Numbered from the stretch's first letter, positions 16,172 through 24,553 are shown. The stretch is 31,172 nt of DNA from an uncultured Demequina sp. (GCA_937925595.1 CALALQ010000296.1:1-31172), one strand, 5' to 3'. Notes: generated by a model from the sequence alone, not told the origin. Numbers and translations are program-made.

Positions 16172-18505
16172 ATGGTGGGAATCTCCGATTTTGGCCCGGT
16201 GAAGGTGCCGCCCGGCACCATCGAGCTGCGCGTCCACGGAGTCTCCGGCACACCGCCGGAGGCCCTGCTCAAGAGCACCGCGGTGCTCATTGCGGGAACC
16301 CCTACGGCGGGGGTTCATCGCCACTCCCCTTCCCCCGATCCCCTGCCCAGTCGCGACGAGGGGGTTCGCGAGGCCTATGCATGGGGCGGCCTCACGTCCG
16401 GCTCTCGAGTCACCTCCGCGCTGCGCCTGCTGCTGCTCCCCTTCAGCCTGGTGAACGTCGCCGGCTGGATGCTTCCCGGCGTCACCGATCCCCAGGATGG
16501 CGCACCCACGCGACCGGCCGACGCTGTGGGCACCTCTCGCAGGGCCGCCGCGCACGCGCTCGTGTCACGACTGCTCGGACTCGCCCTCACCGCCTACATC
16601 ACTTTGGGTGCGGTGTGGGTGGTCATCGTGGCGCTCGGCCTCGTCACGACCAACTATTCGGTGCCGCTGCTGGGATCCGCCGACGCGCAGGCGCGGGTCA
16701 CGCTCGCCGCGGTGCTGGCGCTGATCGGCCTGTGGGTCGCGATTGCGCATCGCAAGACGCGCTCGAACCCGCTGTCTACGGCAACGGCGGTGAAAGTGGC
16801 GCAGGCTCCTGTTGCGGCGCCCGCGAGGCACGGGCTCGACGTCTCGCGGCTGTGGGACGGCTCGCCCATCACGCAGCGACTGTCAGGGATCCATGCGGCG
16901 GCGGCGATCGCGTGCGCGGCGCTGCTCACGAACTCAGCGCGAGACCTCTCGTCCACGGTCGCGAGAGTGGGCCAAGTGGCCGCGACGGTGTCCCTGGTTC
17001 TTGCGGTGCTGGGTCTCGTGGCTCTCACGAGCAGCAAGCCATGGGGCGCGGCGCTCGCGCGCTTCGTGCGCTTCACGACAGGCCCGCTCGCCCTGGCAGC
17101 CGCGATCATCGCGCTCGCCGCGCCGAGCTCGGCGGCTTCCCTCACGCGAATGCTCGTGCGTGTTGGTGAGTCACTGACCCTGGGCATGGCGGCGCTCGCC
17201 GTTGCTGTGCTCGTGCTCGTCATCGTCCAGATCGCGGCTGGTCCTCGTGGTGGACCCTTCGTGGGCCGTCTCTACGCGAGCGCGTTCACGATCATTGGCT
17301 TCGGCACCGCGATCACCGCAATCAGCGGGCTTGCGGTGCTTGTCACCTGGTGGCTCAACAACCGCAGGGCTGAAGCGCTCATCTCAGGACTCGCTCAGAC
17401 CATCGCAATCCTCGGCCTTGCCTCGGTCACAGTCACGATTGCGATCGTGCTGCTGCGGCTCAATCCCACCGCCCAACCCCTTTCGGTGGAGTGGTTCGTG
17501 CGACTGCGCGATGCCGTGGCGCATGCGCGAGGCGCGATCGTCGCCGGCGCGGGAGCCTTCGCCCTTGGCGCGAACATCGTCGCCGCCTCGTACCTGCTCA
17601 CCGGCGGCGTTCCGGACCCGGCGTCTCTGGGAGACGGGGAGCACGGCTGGGCGTCATGGGGCTGGTTCGTCGTGGGGGCTCTCCTTGCCGCCGTCGGGGC
17701 CGCGCGGCTCGGAACGTGGCCCGTGCGCATCGCCGTCACGGTCGTGGGCGGTGCCGCTCTCACCCTCGCCGCGTGGCTCATCGCCACCGCCGTCAGCGCG
17801 TGGCTCGAGGGCGGGAGATTCTCTCACTATCGCCAGGCGGTGCTCGCCGCGAGCGACGAGGCGTTCGTCATCCTGGCCGTCTTCGCCGCCCTCGTTGCCC
17901 CCATCGCGGCGGTCATCGCGTACATGTGGCGAGGCTCCAAGGACCAGAACACTCGCCGCCTCGTTGGCGTCCTGTGGGACCTTGTGAATTTCTGGCCCCG
18001 CCAGTTCCACCCGTGGGCTCCGCCGCCGTACACGGACGTCACGATTCCTGGGCTCGCGGACAGGGTCAGCACTCTCACGAACGAGTCGGGCTGTCGCCAT
18101 GTGGTGGTGAGCGCCCACAGCCAGGGCGCGATCATTGCCGTGCCCGCGCTGACGCGACTGTTCAGCACCGGCGAGCCCAGCGTCGGGCCTGGAAAGGTGT
18201 CTCTCCTCACATATGGCCAGCTGGTGGACTGTCACTACCGGTGGCTGTTCCCGTGGGTCTTCAATCCTGGACTGTTCGCACAGCTGGACAGCGCCCTCGA
18301 CGGCCGCTGGGTGAACCTCTACCGCATCACCGATCCGCTGGGCCATCCCGTCGCTTGCCTGAATCGCGAGCGAGACACAGAGATCGCTGAAGACCTCACC
18401 CTCAGCCTGGGTCCCACCTTCAAGCCCAAGACGCTCAACCACGGCGACTACTGGTACAGCCGGCAGGTCTTTGACCGCGCTCTGTGCAGCCTCGCTGAGG
18501 ACTAG
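16172..18505 (+). CDS. Polytopic membrane protein with split serine alpha/beta-hydrolase motifs
   Basis: I do not recognise a named gene. This 777-aa protein begins with IELRVHGVSGTPPEALL (17-33), which looks like the first core strand and His-Gly oxyanion loop of lipase/esterase folds. About 12 hydrophobic segments follow between residues 81 and 584. The C-terminal 190 residues are soluble and contain HVVVSAHSQGAI (643-654), a G/A-x-S-x-G nucleophile elbow with Ser650. Asp721 in YRITDPLGHP and His757 in LNHGDYW are candidates for the rest of a triad. The hydrolase therefore appears interrupted by the whole membrane domain. Substrate is unknown; a membrane-derived lipid or acyl group is plausible. 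The stop codon overlaps the convergent methyltransferase stop in CTAG. Confidence 0.85.
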   Translation: MVGISDFGPVKVPPGTIELRVHGVSGTPPEALLKSTAVLIAGTPTAGVHRHSPSPDPLPSRDEGVREAYAWGGLTSGSRVTSALRLLLLPFSLVNVAGWMLPGVTDPQDGAPTRPADAVGTSRRAAAHALVSRLLGLALTAYITLGAVWVVIVALGLVTTNYSVPLLGSADAQARVTLAAVLALIGLWVAIAHRKTRSNPLSTATAVKVAQAPVAAPARHGLDVSRLWDGSPITQRLSGIHAAAAIACAALLTNSARDLSSTVARVGQVAATVSLVLAVLGLVALTSSKPWGAALARFVRFTTGPLALAAAIIALAAPSSAASLTRMLVRVGESLTLGMAALAVAVLVLVIVQIAAGPRGGPFVGRLYASAFTIIGFGTAITAISGLAVLVTWWLNNRRAEALISGLAQTIAILGLASVTVTIAIVLLRLNPTAQPLSVEWFVRLRDAVAHARGAIVAGAGAFALGANIVAASYLLTGGVPDPASLGDGEHGWASWGWFVVGALLAAVGAARLGTWPVRIAVTVVGGAALTLAAWLIATAVSAWLEGGRFSHYRQAVLAASDEAFVILAVFAALVAPIAAVIAYMWRGSKDQNTRRLVGVLWDLVNFWPRQFHPWAPPPYTDVTIPGLADRVSTLTNESGCRHVVVSAHSQGAIIAVPALTRLFSTGEPSVGPGKVSLLTYGQLVDCHYRWLFPWVFNPGLFAQLDSALDGRWVNLYRITDPLGHPVACLNRERDTEIAEDLTLSLGPTFKPKTLNHGDYWYSRQVFDRALCSLAED

Positions 18506-19710
18506 CCCTCGACGAACACCGCAAGCGACTCGACGTGGTGGGTCATGGGGAACAGATCCCACGCCTCCACGTGAGCCAGGGCGTAGCCGTGGCCCGCGAG
18601 CAGTGCGGTGTCCCTCGCGAGCGCCACAGGGTCGCACGCCACATAGACGAGCTTGGGCGCATCGAGCGTGGCAAGCGCGTCGAGCGTCTCGCGACCCGCA
18701 CCAGAGCGAGGCGGGTCAAGTACAACGACATCCGGCCGCCCGACGCTGTGGTCGCCGAATCCGCTGCGCAGCGTGCGGCGCACATCGCCTTCGATGACGG
18801 TCACGTGTGGGGCCTGCGCGAGGTTGCGGCGCGCGGCTCGCACGCCGTTCGCGTCTGACTCCACGCTGGTCACGGTGGAGAACTCCTGGGCCAGGGCAAC
18901 GGTGAGCAGGCCCGCGCCCGCATAGAGGTCCACCGCTGTCTCGCCGCTGCCTGCCAGTTCAGAGACTCTGGTGGCGAGGAGCGACGGCGCCGCTTTGTGA
19001 ACCTGCCAGAAGCCGTCGCCATCGACGACGAACTCGTGGGCGGCGGTGCCGATCTGAACCTGCTCACGCACCCTGCGCGGCGCGTTCGGCCTGGTATCGC
19101 GCTTACCGGCGTGCCAACGCACGCCATCGACCGTGACGAAGACCTCCCCGTGGCTGGGGTCGGCGACCGTGATGCGGGCACCGGCAGAGAATCTCTGGCC
19201 GAGCAGCGCCTCCTGGGCGCGTTCAGTCGCAAGCGGCATCGCGTGGAGCGCGCGCAGCTCATGAGAGCGAAAGACACGCATTGCCGCGCGGCCCTCCGCG
19301 TCCGCGATGGCGCTCACGCGGGTGCGGTACCCAAGACCAGTGTCATCGCCTGGAGCGGCAGCGACATCCGCAGTGAACTCAGTCTTCGCGAAGCGCTCGA
19401 AGGCATCCTCGAGCACCGCACGCTTCCACGCACGTTGAGCAGGCAGCGACACGTGACCGAGTTCGGCACCGCCTACTCCCCCGGGACCTGCCTCTGGCCA
19501 CGGGTGCTCGACCCGGTCTGGCGAAGGGTCAAGGATCTCGACGGCGTCGGCACGCCAGAACTTGGCGTCAGGGTCAGCCTCCGTGAGCCGGGCGATCACC
19601 GTCTCGCCAGGGATTGCGTGGCGCACGAACACCACCCGGCCATCAGCGCGAGCGACACAGTGCCCACCGTGGGCTGGCGCACCAACGGTCAGCGTGAGGT
19701 CACTCGACAT
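18502..19710 (-). CDS. TRAM-domain class I SAM-dependent RNA methyltransferase (TrmA/RlmD-like)
   Basis: This 402-aa protein resembles 5-methyluridine RNA methyltransferases. It has an N-terminal TRAM/OB domain (1-60), FWQVH (234-238), SAM motif DLYAGAG (261-267), DPPRSG (332-337), catalytic nucleophile C359 in YVACDPVALARD, and general base E394 in HHVES. The usual [4Fe-4S] cysteines between the TRAM and catalytic domains are absent: the region PEAGPGGVGGAELGH (72-86) keeps the glycine frame but has no Cys. The only cysteines are C18 and C359. ATG 19710 is preferred; it overlaps the upstream permease gene by 11 bp. A TTG at 19755 in frame would overlap by 56 bp. The target could be tRNA or rRNA U. 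Confidence 0.9.
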   Translation of the reverse strand: MSSDLTLTVGAPAHGGHCVARADGRVVFVRHAIPGETVIARLTEADPDAKFWRADAVEILDPSPDRVEHPWPEAGPGGVGGAELGHVSLPAQRAWKRAVLEDAFERFAKTEFTADVAAAPGDDTGLGYRTRVSAIADAEGRAAMRVFRSHELRALHAMPLATERAQEALLGQRFSAGARITVADPSHGEVFVTVDGVRWHAGKRDTRPNAPRRVREQVQIGTAAHEFVVDGDGFWQVHKAAPSLLATRVSELAGSGETAVDLYAGAGLLTVALAQEFSTVTSVESDANGVRAARRNLAQAPHVTVIEGDVRRTLRSGFGDHSVGRPDVVVLDPPRSGAGRETLDALATLDAPKLVYVACDPVALARDTALLAGHGYALAHVEAWDLFPMTHHVESLAVFVEG

Positions 19711-21586
19711 GGCGTGCGGGTTCGAATGAGGTGACTTGGTCCGCCGCGGACTCAAGATGCCATGGCACGGCGGCCACGACCACGCCTGGGGTGCGCAGCA
19801 GCAGCGACCTCAGTCGCGACGAAGAGCGGTTGTGAAGGAACTGCTCCCACCACCGCCCCACGATGTATTCGGGCACGTACATGACGACCACGTCGCGAGG
19901 GCTCTCGCGGTGGATGGACTTTACGTACTCCATGACGGGTCCCACGATGTCGCGATACGGAGAGTCGAGGATGACGAGCGGCACCCCAATCTCCATGTCG
20001 AGCCACCGCTTCTGGAGCTCCCGTGCCGCATGCGACTCGATCTTGACGCCCACCGCGGTCAGGCTCGTGTGGCGGCTCGCCTTCGCGTACGCGATGGCAC
20101 GCAGGGCCGGCCGGTGCAGCTGCGCGACCAAGACCACGCCGTGAGTCGCGCTCGGCAGGGCAGCCGCGGGGTCGTTGTCAGTGATCCGCAGCTCTTGGCG
20201 CACCTTCGCGTAGTGACCCTGCACGGCGCGCATGCCGATCACCAGGATCACCATCAGCCCGATCGCGATCCACGCCCCATTGAGGAAGTTGAAGACAGCG
20301 ACGACCGCCCACACCGCCATCGCTGCCGCAGCGGCGACGATGTGCAGCAGTCGCAGCGCCTTCAGCCGCAGCTCCTCTCGCGGCTCGGTCTCGAGGGCAA
20401 CCTTGGCGCTCATGAGGCGCACCATGGCGATCTGGCTGAGCACGATCGAGGTGAAGACGCCGATGACGTACATGTGGATGAGCTGCTGCAGGTTCACTCG
20501 CGACGCGACCACCACCACCGCTGACGCCAGCGCGATAGTGAGCACGCCGCCGCGGAACACGAGGCGGTCGTTGCGCATTGCGAGCTGACGCGGCAGGTAG
20601 CTGTCGGAGGCGAGCAGCGAGGACAGCCCGGCGAAGCGCTTGAACACCGACGCCGCCGCAGCATAGAGGATCGAGACGCACGCGATGGCGATGAGCACTG
20701 TGGGCCACGTGCCGACGAACATCGCATCCGCGACCTTGAGCACCGCGGGACCCTCAGCCCAGCCGCTGATCGAGAAATGCCACACGAGCCAGCTCAGCGC
20801 GAAGAACGCGGCTGCCGCGATCGCGACAGTGATGAGCAGCGTGCGACCCGCCCTGACGCCTTGAGGTGCCTCGTGGGACGGGCCGGAAGCGGCGACGTGC
20901 TCGATTCCCGTCATCATGACCGAGCCCGACGCGATGGCCCCCGCGAAGGCGATCACCACGGACCATGTGGACGTCTCCTGCGCGGCGCTTGCCGCTGGGA
21001 TCTCGGGTCCCGCGAACATCCCCACAAGCAGCAGCACGACGATTGCCGCGACGAACACCACGAGCACCGCGATCAGCACGCGCGCCCTGTCGTGCACGCC
21101 TCGCAGGTTCAGCAGGGTCATCACGACGATTGCGAGCAGGCCCACCATCGTCTTCTGGTTGTCCGAGATCGGCAGCACGTACGCGGCGAAGTGCGCCAGC
21201 GCGGAAACGGACACCGCGACCGTGAACAGATAGTCGACGAGCAGCGCAGCTCCCGTGACGAGTCCGGCGGAGGGCCCCAGCTTCTCTCGCACCAGGCCGT
21301 AGTCGGCTCTCTCATCCCGACGCTGGCGAACGTTGTTCCTGTACGCGGCGCCCAGGAGCAGCATCAGCGCCACGACGCCGGCTGCCATCCACGGCATGGC
21401 CGATGTCAGGTTGGCCCCGCGCAGCGCGTCGAGCACCGCATCAGGGGCGTAGGCGGCCGTCGAGATCATGCCTGTTCCGAACACGGCAATGGCGACGCGA
21501 GTGCGTATCGCGACGGGACGCGCAGCGTCGGTCGCAATGGGCGCTCCGAAGATCGCGGTCTTCAGGCGATGCGCAAAGGTCGGCAC
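19700..21586 (-). CDS. APC-superfamily permease with C-terminal cytosolic domain (KimA-like, probable K+ importer)
   Basis: This 628-aa protein has about 12 membrane helices in residues 30-470. It starts with the unwound-helix segment GTGMISTAAYAPDAVL (37-52), and a soluble alpha/beta domain of about 150 residues follows, with LVAQLHRP, GVPLVILDSPYR and RDVVVMYVPEY. That architecture, a LeuT-fold transporter plus a universal-stress-like domain, matches KimA proton-coupled potassium importers better than ordinary amino-acid permeases. Divergent placement next to two TrkA regulators also supports potassium. Substrate remains inference. The GTG start has no ribosome binding site; TAGGAT 8 nt upstream suggests a leaderless mRNA. 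It is followed by the overlapping RNA methyltransferase gene. Confidence 0.88.
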   Translation of the reverse strand: MPTFAHRLKTAIFGAPIATDAARPVAIRTRVAIAVFGTGMISTAAYAPDAVLDALRGANLTSAMPWMAAGVVALMLLLGAAYRNNVRQRRDERADYGLVREKLGPSAGLVTGAALLVDYLFTVAVSVSALAHFAAYVLPISDNQKTMVGLLAIVVMTLLNLRGVHDRARVLIAVLVVFVAAIVVLLLVGMFAGPEIPAASAAQETSTWSVVIAFAGAIASGSVMMTGIEHVAASGPSHEAPQGVRAGRTLLITVAIAAAAFFALSWLVWHFSISGWAEGPAVLKVADAMFVGTWPTVLIAIACVSILYAAAASVFKRFAGLSSLLASDSYLPRQLAMRNDRLVFRGGVLTIALASAVVVVASRVNLQQLIHMYVIGVFTSIVLSQIAMVRLMSAKVALETEPREELRLKALRLLHIVAAAAAMAVWAVVAVFNFLNGAWIAIGLMVILVIGMRAVQGHYAKVRQELRITDNDPAAALPSATHGVVLVAQLHRPALRAIAYAKASRHTSLTAVGVKIESHAARELQKRWLDMEIGVPLVILDSPYRDIVGPVMEYVKSIHRESPRDVVVMYVPEYIVGRWWEQFLHNRSSSRLRSLLLRTPGVVVAAVPWHLESAADQVTSFEPARHVE

Positions 21587-21594
21587 GTCGCACC

Positions 21595-21600
21595 ATCCTA
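21595..21600 (-). promoter_or_regulatory. Candidate -10 element of the permease gene, leaderless start
   Basis: TAGGAT read on the - strand fits TAnnnT and lies 8 nt before the GTG at 21586. The whole divergent region between the permease and trkA start codons is only 41 bp. Confidence 0.45.
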
Positions 21601-21613
21601 GGCGGCAGGGGTA

Positions 21614-21619
21614 TAGCGT
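21614..21619 (+). promoter_or_regulatory. Candidate -10 element of the trkA pair, leaderless start
   Basis: TAGCGT fits TAnnnT and lies 8 nt before the GTG at 21628. No Shine-Dalgarno sequence is present. The -10 candidates of the two strands are 13 bp apart in a back-to-back arrangement. Confidence 0.4.
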
Positions 21620-21627
21620 GGTGCCTT

Positions 21628-22293
21628 GTGCACATCGTGATCATGGGTTGCGGCCGCACCGGCGCCACCCTCGCAGGCCAATTCGAGGCACGTGGGCACA
21701 GCGTTGCGGTCATTGACCTCGTCGCCGATTCATTCCGCCGTCTGCCAGCGGGTTTCCAGGGTCAGCGCGTGACGGGCGTCGGTTTCGACAGGGACACCCT
21801 CCAGGCCGCGGGTGTCGAGGACGCTTACGCCTTCGCCGCCGTGTCCGATGGCGACAACTCCAACATCATCGCCGCCCGCGTGGTGCGCGAGACCTATGGC
21901 GTGGAGAACGTCGTGGCGCGCATCGCAGACCCTCGCCGTGCCGAGGTCTACCGCCGCCTTGGCATCCCGACGGTGGCGCCCGTGCCGTGGACCAGCCAGC
22001 AGATCTTCGCTCGCCTGCTGCCCGGTGACCTTGGCGCGGCCTACGAGGACACTGCCACCGGTGTGGCGCTGCGCCGACTGTCGTTCAACGACAGCTGGAT
22101 CGGCAAGCCGCTCACCGAGTTCGAGGCGGCGACCGGAGTGCGCGTCGCGTACCTGGTGCGATTCAGCGAGGCCATGTTGCCGGCGCCAGACACTCTGCTG
22201 CAGGACGGCGACGATGTGTTCGCCATCGTGCCCATCGAAGCGACCGCCCAAGCAGAGCGCGTCGCATCCAAGCCACCGAAGGCGGCGTCATGA
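21628..22293 (+). CDS. TrkA-family potassium uptake regulator (first of pair, CeoB-like)
   Basis: This 221-aa protein has a Rossmann RCK-N domain with GCGRTG (7-12) and the ribose-binding acidic D30, a DGDNSNIIAARV segment, and a C-terminal TrkA-C (RCK-C) domain from about 140. RCK proteins bind NAD(H), ATP/ADP or cyclic dinucleotides and gate potassium channels or transporters from the cytoplasm. The start is taken at GTG 21628 because MHIVIMGCGRTG is the expected N-terminus. Its stop overlaps the second trkA start (ATGA). No Trk/Ktr pore subunit is encoded in the window, so its partner may be the divergent KimA-like permease or a distant gene. Confidence 0.93.
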   Translation: MHIVIMGCGRTGATLAGQFEARGHSVAVIDLVADSFRRLPAGFQGQRVTGVGFDRDTLQAAGVEDAYAFAAVSDGDNSNIIAARVVRETYGVENVVARIADPRRAEVYRRLGIPTVAPVPWTSQQIFARLLPGDLGAAYEDTATGVALRRLSFNDSWIGKPLTEFEAATGVRVAYLVRFSEAMLPAPDTLLQDGDDVFAIVPIEATAQAERVASKPPKAAS

Positions 22294-22949
22294 AGGTGAT
22301 GATTGCCGGGGCGGGCTCCGTCGGCCGCTCGATTGCGCGTGACCTCCTGGAGCACGGGCACGAAGTGCTGCTCGTCGACATCTCCCCCGCGGCCATGCGC
22401 GTGTCTCAGGTCCCTGAGGCCGAGTGGATGCTCGCCGACGCGTGTGAGGTCGCCGCGCTGCAGGAGGCGGGGATCGACGAGATGGACGTCGTCGTGGCCG
22501 CTACCGGCGACGACAAGGCCAACCTCGTGGTCTCGTTCCTCGCCAAGACGGAGTTCGCGGTGCCGCGCACGGTCGCTCGCGTCAACAACCCTCGCAACGA
22601 GTGGCTCTATGACGCGCAGTGGGGAGTCGATGTTGCCGTGTCGACCCCGCGCATCATGACCGCCATGGTCGAGGAGGCGGTGGCGGTCGGCGACCTCGTC
22701 AAGGTGTTCACCTTCCACCAGTCCGGAGCGTCGATGGTCGAGGTGACCCTGCCTGCAGACTCACCCCGCGTGGGTTCGCTCCTGCGAGACATCGATTGGC
22801 CGCTCGACGTGGTGCTGACGTGCATCATCCGCGGCGACAGGACCATCGCTCCCACGCCAGAGGACACGCTTGAGGCTCACGACGAGCTGCTGTTCGTCAT
22901 GTCTGCTGAGGCTGATCCCGAGGCTCTTGCTTCCGTCCTACGTTCCTGA
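22290..22949 (+). CDS. TrkA-family potassium uptake regulator (second of pair, CeoC-like)
   Basis: This 219-aa paralogue of the preceding gene has GAGSVG (7-12), acidic D30 at the end of beta-2, the VVAATGDDKANLV segment, and a TrkA-C domain from about 140 (VEVTLPADSPRVGSLL). With its neighbour it resembles the two halves of E. coli TrkA, which has two tandem RCK units in one chain, so a heteromeric ring is a reasonable model (inference). Coupled to the first gene by ATGA. The last 53 bp overlap the end of the convergent DUF3159 gene in another frame. Confidence 0.93.
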   Translation: MKVMIAGAGSVGRSIARDLLEHGHEVLLVDISPAAMRVSQVPEAEWMLADACEVAALQEAGIDEMDVVVAATGDDKANLVVSFLAKTEFAVPRTVARVNNPRNEWLYDAQWGVDVAVSTPRIMTAMVEEAVAVGDLVKVFTFHQSGASMVEVTLPADSPRVGSLLRDIDWPLDVVLTCIIRGDRTIAPTPEDTLEAHDELLFVMSAEADPEALASVLRS

Positions 22950-23556
22950 CGAGCAGCCACACCACCCACAGCGTCAGCGCGAACAACGGCGTGCCCATCG
23001 CGAGGTTCACCGTGCCCAGCACGGCAGTGTTGTCCGCGAGATACAGCGGCATCTGGAAAGCAAGGCGCAGGGCGAACATCGCCGCAAGCACCAGCGTTCC
23101 CCACTGAGCACGCTTCATCCATGCAGGATTGGAGCGCCAGGCGTTCCCCGTGCCATGCACCAGCCCCATGACGACCCCGGCGATGGGCCAGCGGACTGCC
23201 ATAGAGATGAACATGCCCGCGAGAAACAGGCCGTTCGTCCACAGCTTGGGGGCGAAGTAACCAGTCGCACTGCCGGTGCGCCACGCCCAGATCGCGCCGA
23301 TCACCACGCCAATGACGCCGGAGAATGCCTGCGTCAGCTGACCCTTCTGCACCAGTCGAATCGCCACCATGACCGCAACGACGCCAAGCGACGCGATCAC
23401 AGGCGCCTGCCACGTCTTGGTGATGAGGAACACCGTCACGTACACGAGGCCCGGCACTACGGACTCAATGAATCCACGCCAGCCGCCAATCGCCTCGGCG
23501 AACGAGAAACTGTCCCCGCCCAGCAGCTTGCCTGCGCGAGAGTCGGGCGCGGTCAT
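22897..23556 (-). CDS. DUF3159 family integral membrane protein
   Basis: This 219-aa protein belongs to an actinobacterial family of unknown function. A soluble N-terminus with GGDSFSFAEAIGGWRGF precedes about six hydrophobic segments, including PGLVYVTVFLI, APVIASLGVVAVMVAI, GVIGVVIGAIWAW, LFLAGMFISMAV and a terminal pair. The sequence GSATGYFAPKLWTNG and the polar stretch HGTGNAWRSNPAW between helices are the most conserved-looking parts. Start at ATG 23556 is fixed by an ATGA overlap with the OB-fold gene. An upstream extension in the same frame lies inside that gene and is not used. It is the last gene of the DUF4193-dut operon, and its 3' end overlaps the convergent trkA gene by 53 bp. 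Confidence 0.87.
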   Translation of the reverse strand: MTAPDSRAGKLLGGDSFSFAEAIGGWRGFIESVVPGLVYVTVFLITKTWQAPVIASLGVVAVMVAIRLVQKGQLTQAFSGVIGVVIGAIWAWRTGSATGYFAPKLWTNGLFLAGMFISMAVRWPIAGVVMGLVHGTGNAWRSNPAWMKRAQWGTLVLAAMFALRLAFQMPLYLADNTAVLGTVNLAMGTPLFALTLWVVWLLVRNVGRKQEPRDQPQQT

Positions 23557-23828
23557 GCGGGAGTGAGGAGTTCGTAGCGGGGGTTGAAGATGCGCGGCAG
23601 CGACTGCGAAGCGCACACCGTGCCCTCCACGCTCACGTGAGCGCCAGGCTCGATGCCGGGAACCGCACGGCGACCCATGAACACGGCGTCGATGCGGCCC
23701 GTGCCGTCGTCGATCTGCGCGGTGAATTGGGGAGCGGCCTCCTTGGGCTCGATGCGCACGGCCACGACGCGTCCAGCGACCTTCGCGGCCTCGCGCGGAC
23801 GCACCTCACCGATCGTGGCGAGCGTCAC
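23553..23828 (-). CDS. Small OB-fold nucleic-acid-binding protein
   Basis: This 91-aa protein is almost entirely one OB-fold: an entry helix (EVRPREAAKVAG), then GRVVAVRI, FTAQIDDGTGRIDAVFMG, VSVEGTVCAS and FNPRYELL as successive strands. The IDDGTGRIDAVF segment is typical of the tRNA anticodon-binding/RecG-like OB class. Its partner nucleic acid is unknown. It starts with GTG overlapping the DUF3710 stop and ends overlapping the DUF3159 start, so three genes are translationally chained. The same small gene sits between DUF3710 and DUF3159 in other actinomycetes. Confidence 0.87.
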   Translation of the reverse strand: MTLATIGEVRPREAAKVAGRVVAVRIEPKEAAPQFTAQIDDGTGRIDAVFMGRRAVPGIEPGAHVSVEGTVCASQSLPRIFNPRYELLTPA

Positions 23829-24553
23829 TTCTCGCCTTCTGCGTCGTCGGCAGCCTCAAACTGCTCTTCCTCGACCGCACGGTCCTCTGCGAGCTGCTCG
23901 GCCTCTTCTGCGGCTTCCGCCGCGAGCAGTGCGTCCGCTGCCTCAGCGTCGATCCCGCCGGGCGGGTCGCTGAGGGGCAGCACCGTGCCCGCGGGGGCCT
24001 CGGCGCCACCCTCGACCGCGTCGCGGTCAACGGCGCACTGGCTGATGAAGGCGTCAATCTTCGCGACCACGTCGTCATGCGTCACCGACGGCCCGGAAGA
24101 CACCGCGCGGATCATCCACGTGTCACCCTCGATGCCCTGAAAGCGCATTGTCGAGTCGACGAGCAGTCCATCGGTGGTGCGCCCCGTGAGCACGCCGATC
24201 ACTTCGGTGCCGAAACGGCCCTCAACCACCTGCTGATGGCCCGGGCGCTGGCGCAGGTTCGCGAGGAGCGCTTGACGGGTATCCGTCCACTGGCTCACGC
24301 CACGCTGCTTGGCGATCACCTGCAGCTGCAGCGCGCAGTCCGCGATGCGCACCGTGACGGCGCCGATCTCGCGCACCGCAGGGTCAATCTCAAGGCGAGC
24401 CTTCATGCCAGGCAGAGCGGGCAGCTTGAGCACACCGAAGTCAAAGAATTCGCGGTCCTCGGGAGCTGCATCCGCATCCCACGGCCCACCCGCGAAGGTG
24501 AGGTCGCCAAGACCGTCGTCTACAGCGTCGGCCGTCTGCTCTGTCTCGCTCAT
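23825..24553 (-). CDS. DUF3710 family protein
   Basis: This 242-aa soluble protein belongs to an actinobacterial family of unknown function. The central domain (about 35-180) starts with FFDFGVLKLPALPGM and contains LQLQVIAKQRGVSQWTD and MIRAVSSGP. The N-terminal 35 residues are acidic, and the last 60 are a very acidic, Ala/Glu-rich tail that is probably disordered. No active-site motif is recognised. Position between dut and an OB-fold protein is conserved and suggests a nucleic-acid or nucleotide context, but this is association only. The start ATG overlaps the dut stop (ATGA). Confidence 0.87.
   Translation of the reverse strand: MSETEQTADAVDDGLGDLTFAGGPWDADAAPEDREFFDFGVLKLPALPGMKARLEIDPAVREIGAVTVRIADCALQLQVIAKQRGVSQWTDTRQALLANLRQRPGHQQVVEGRFGTEVIGVLTGRTTDGLLVDSTMRFQGIEGDTWMIRAVSSGPSVTHDDVVAKIDAFISQCAVDRDAVEGGAEAPAGTVLPLSDPPGGIDAEAADALLAAEAAEEAEQLAEDRAVEEEQFEAADDAEGEK

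Noticed and set aside
18502..19755. RNA methyltransferase as a pseudogene because its Fe-S cysteines are missing
   Set aside because: Catalytic Cys, SAM motifs and general base are all intact and the frame is unbroken, so a cluster-free functional enzyme is the simpler reading.
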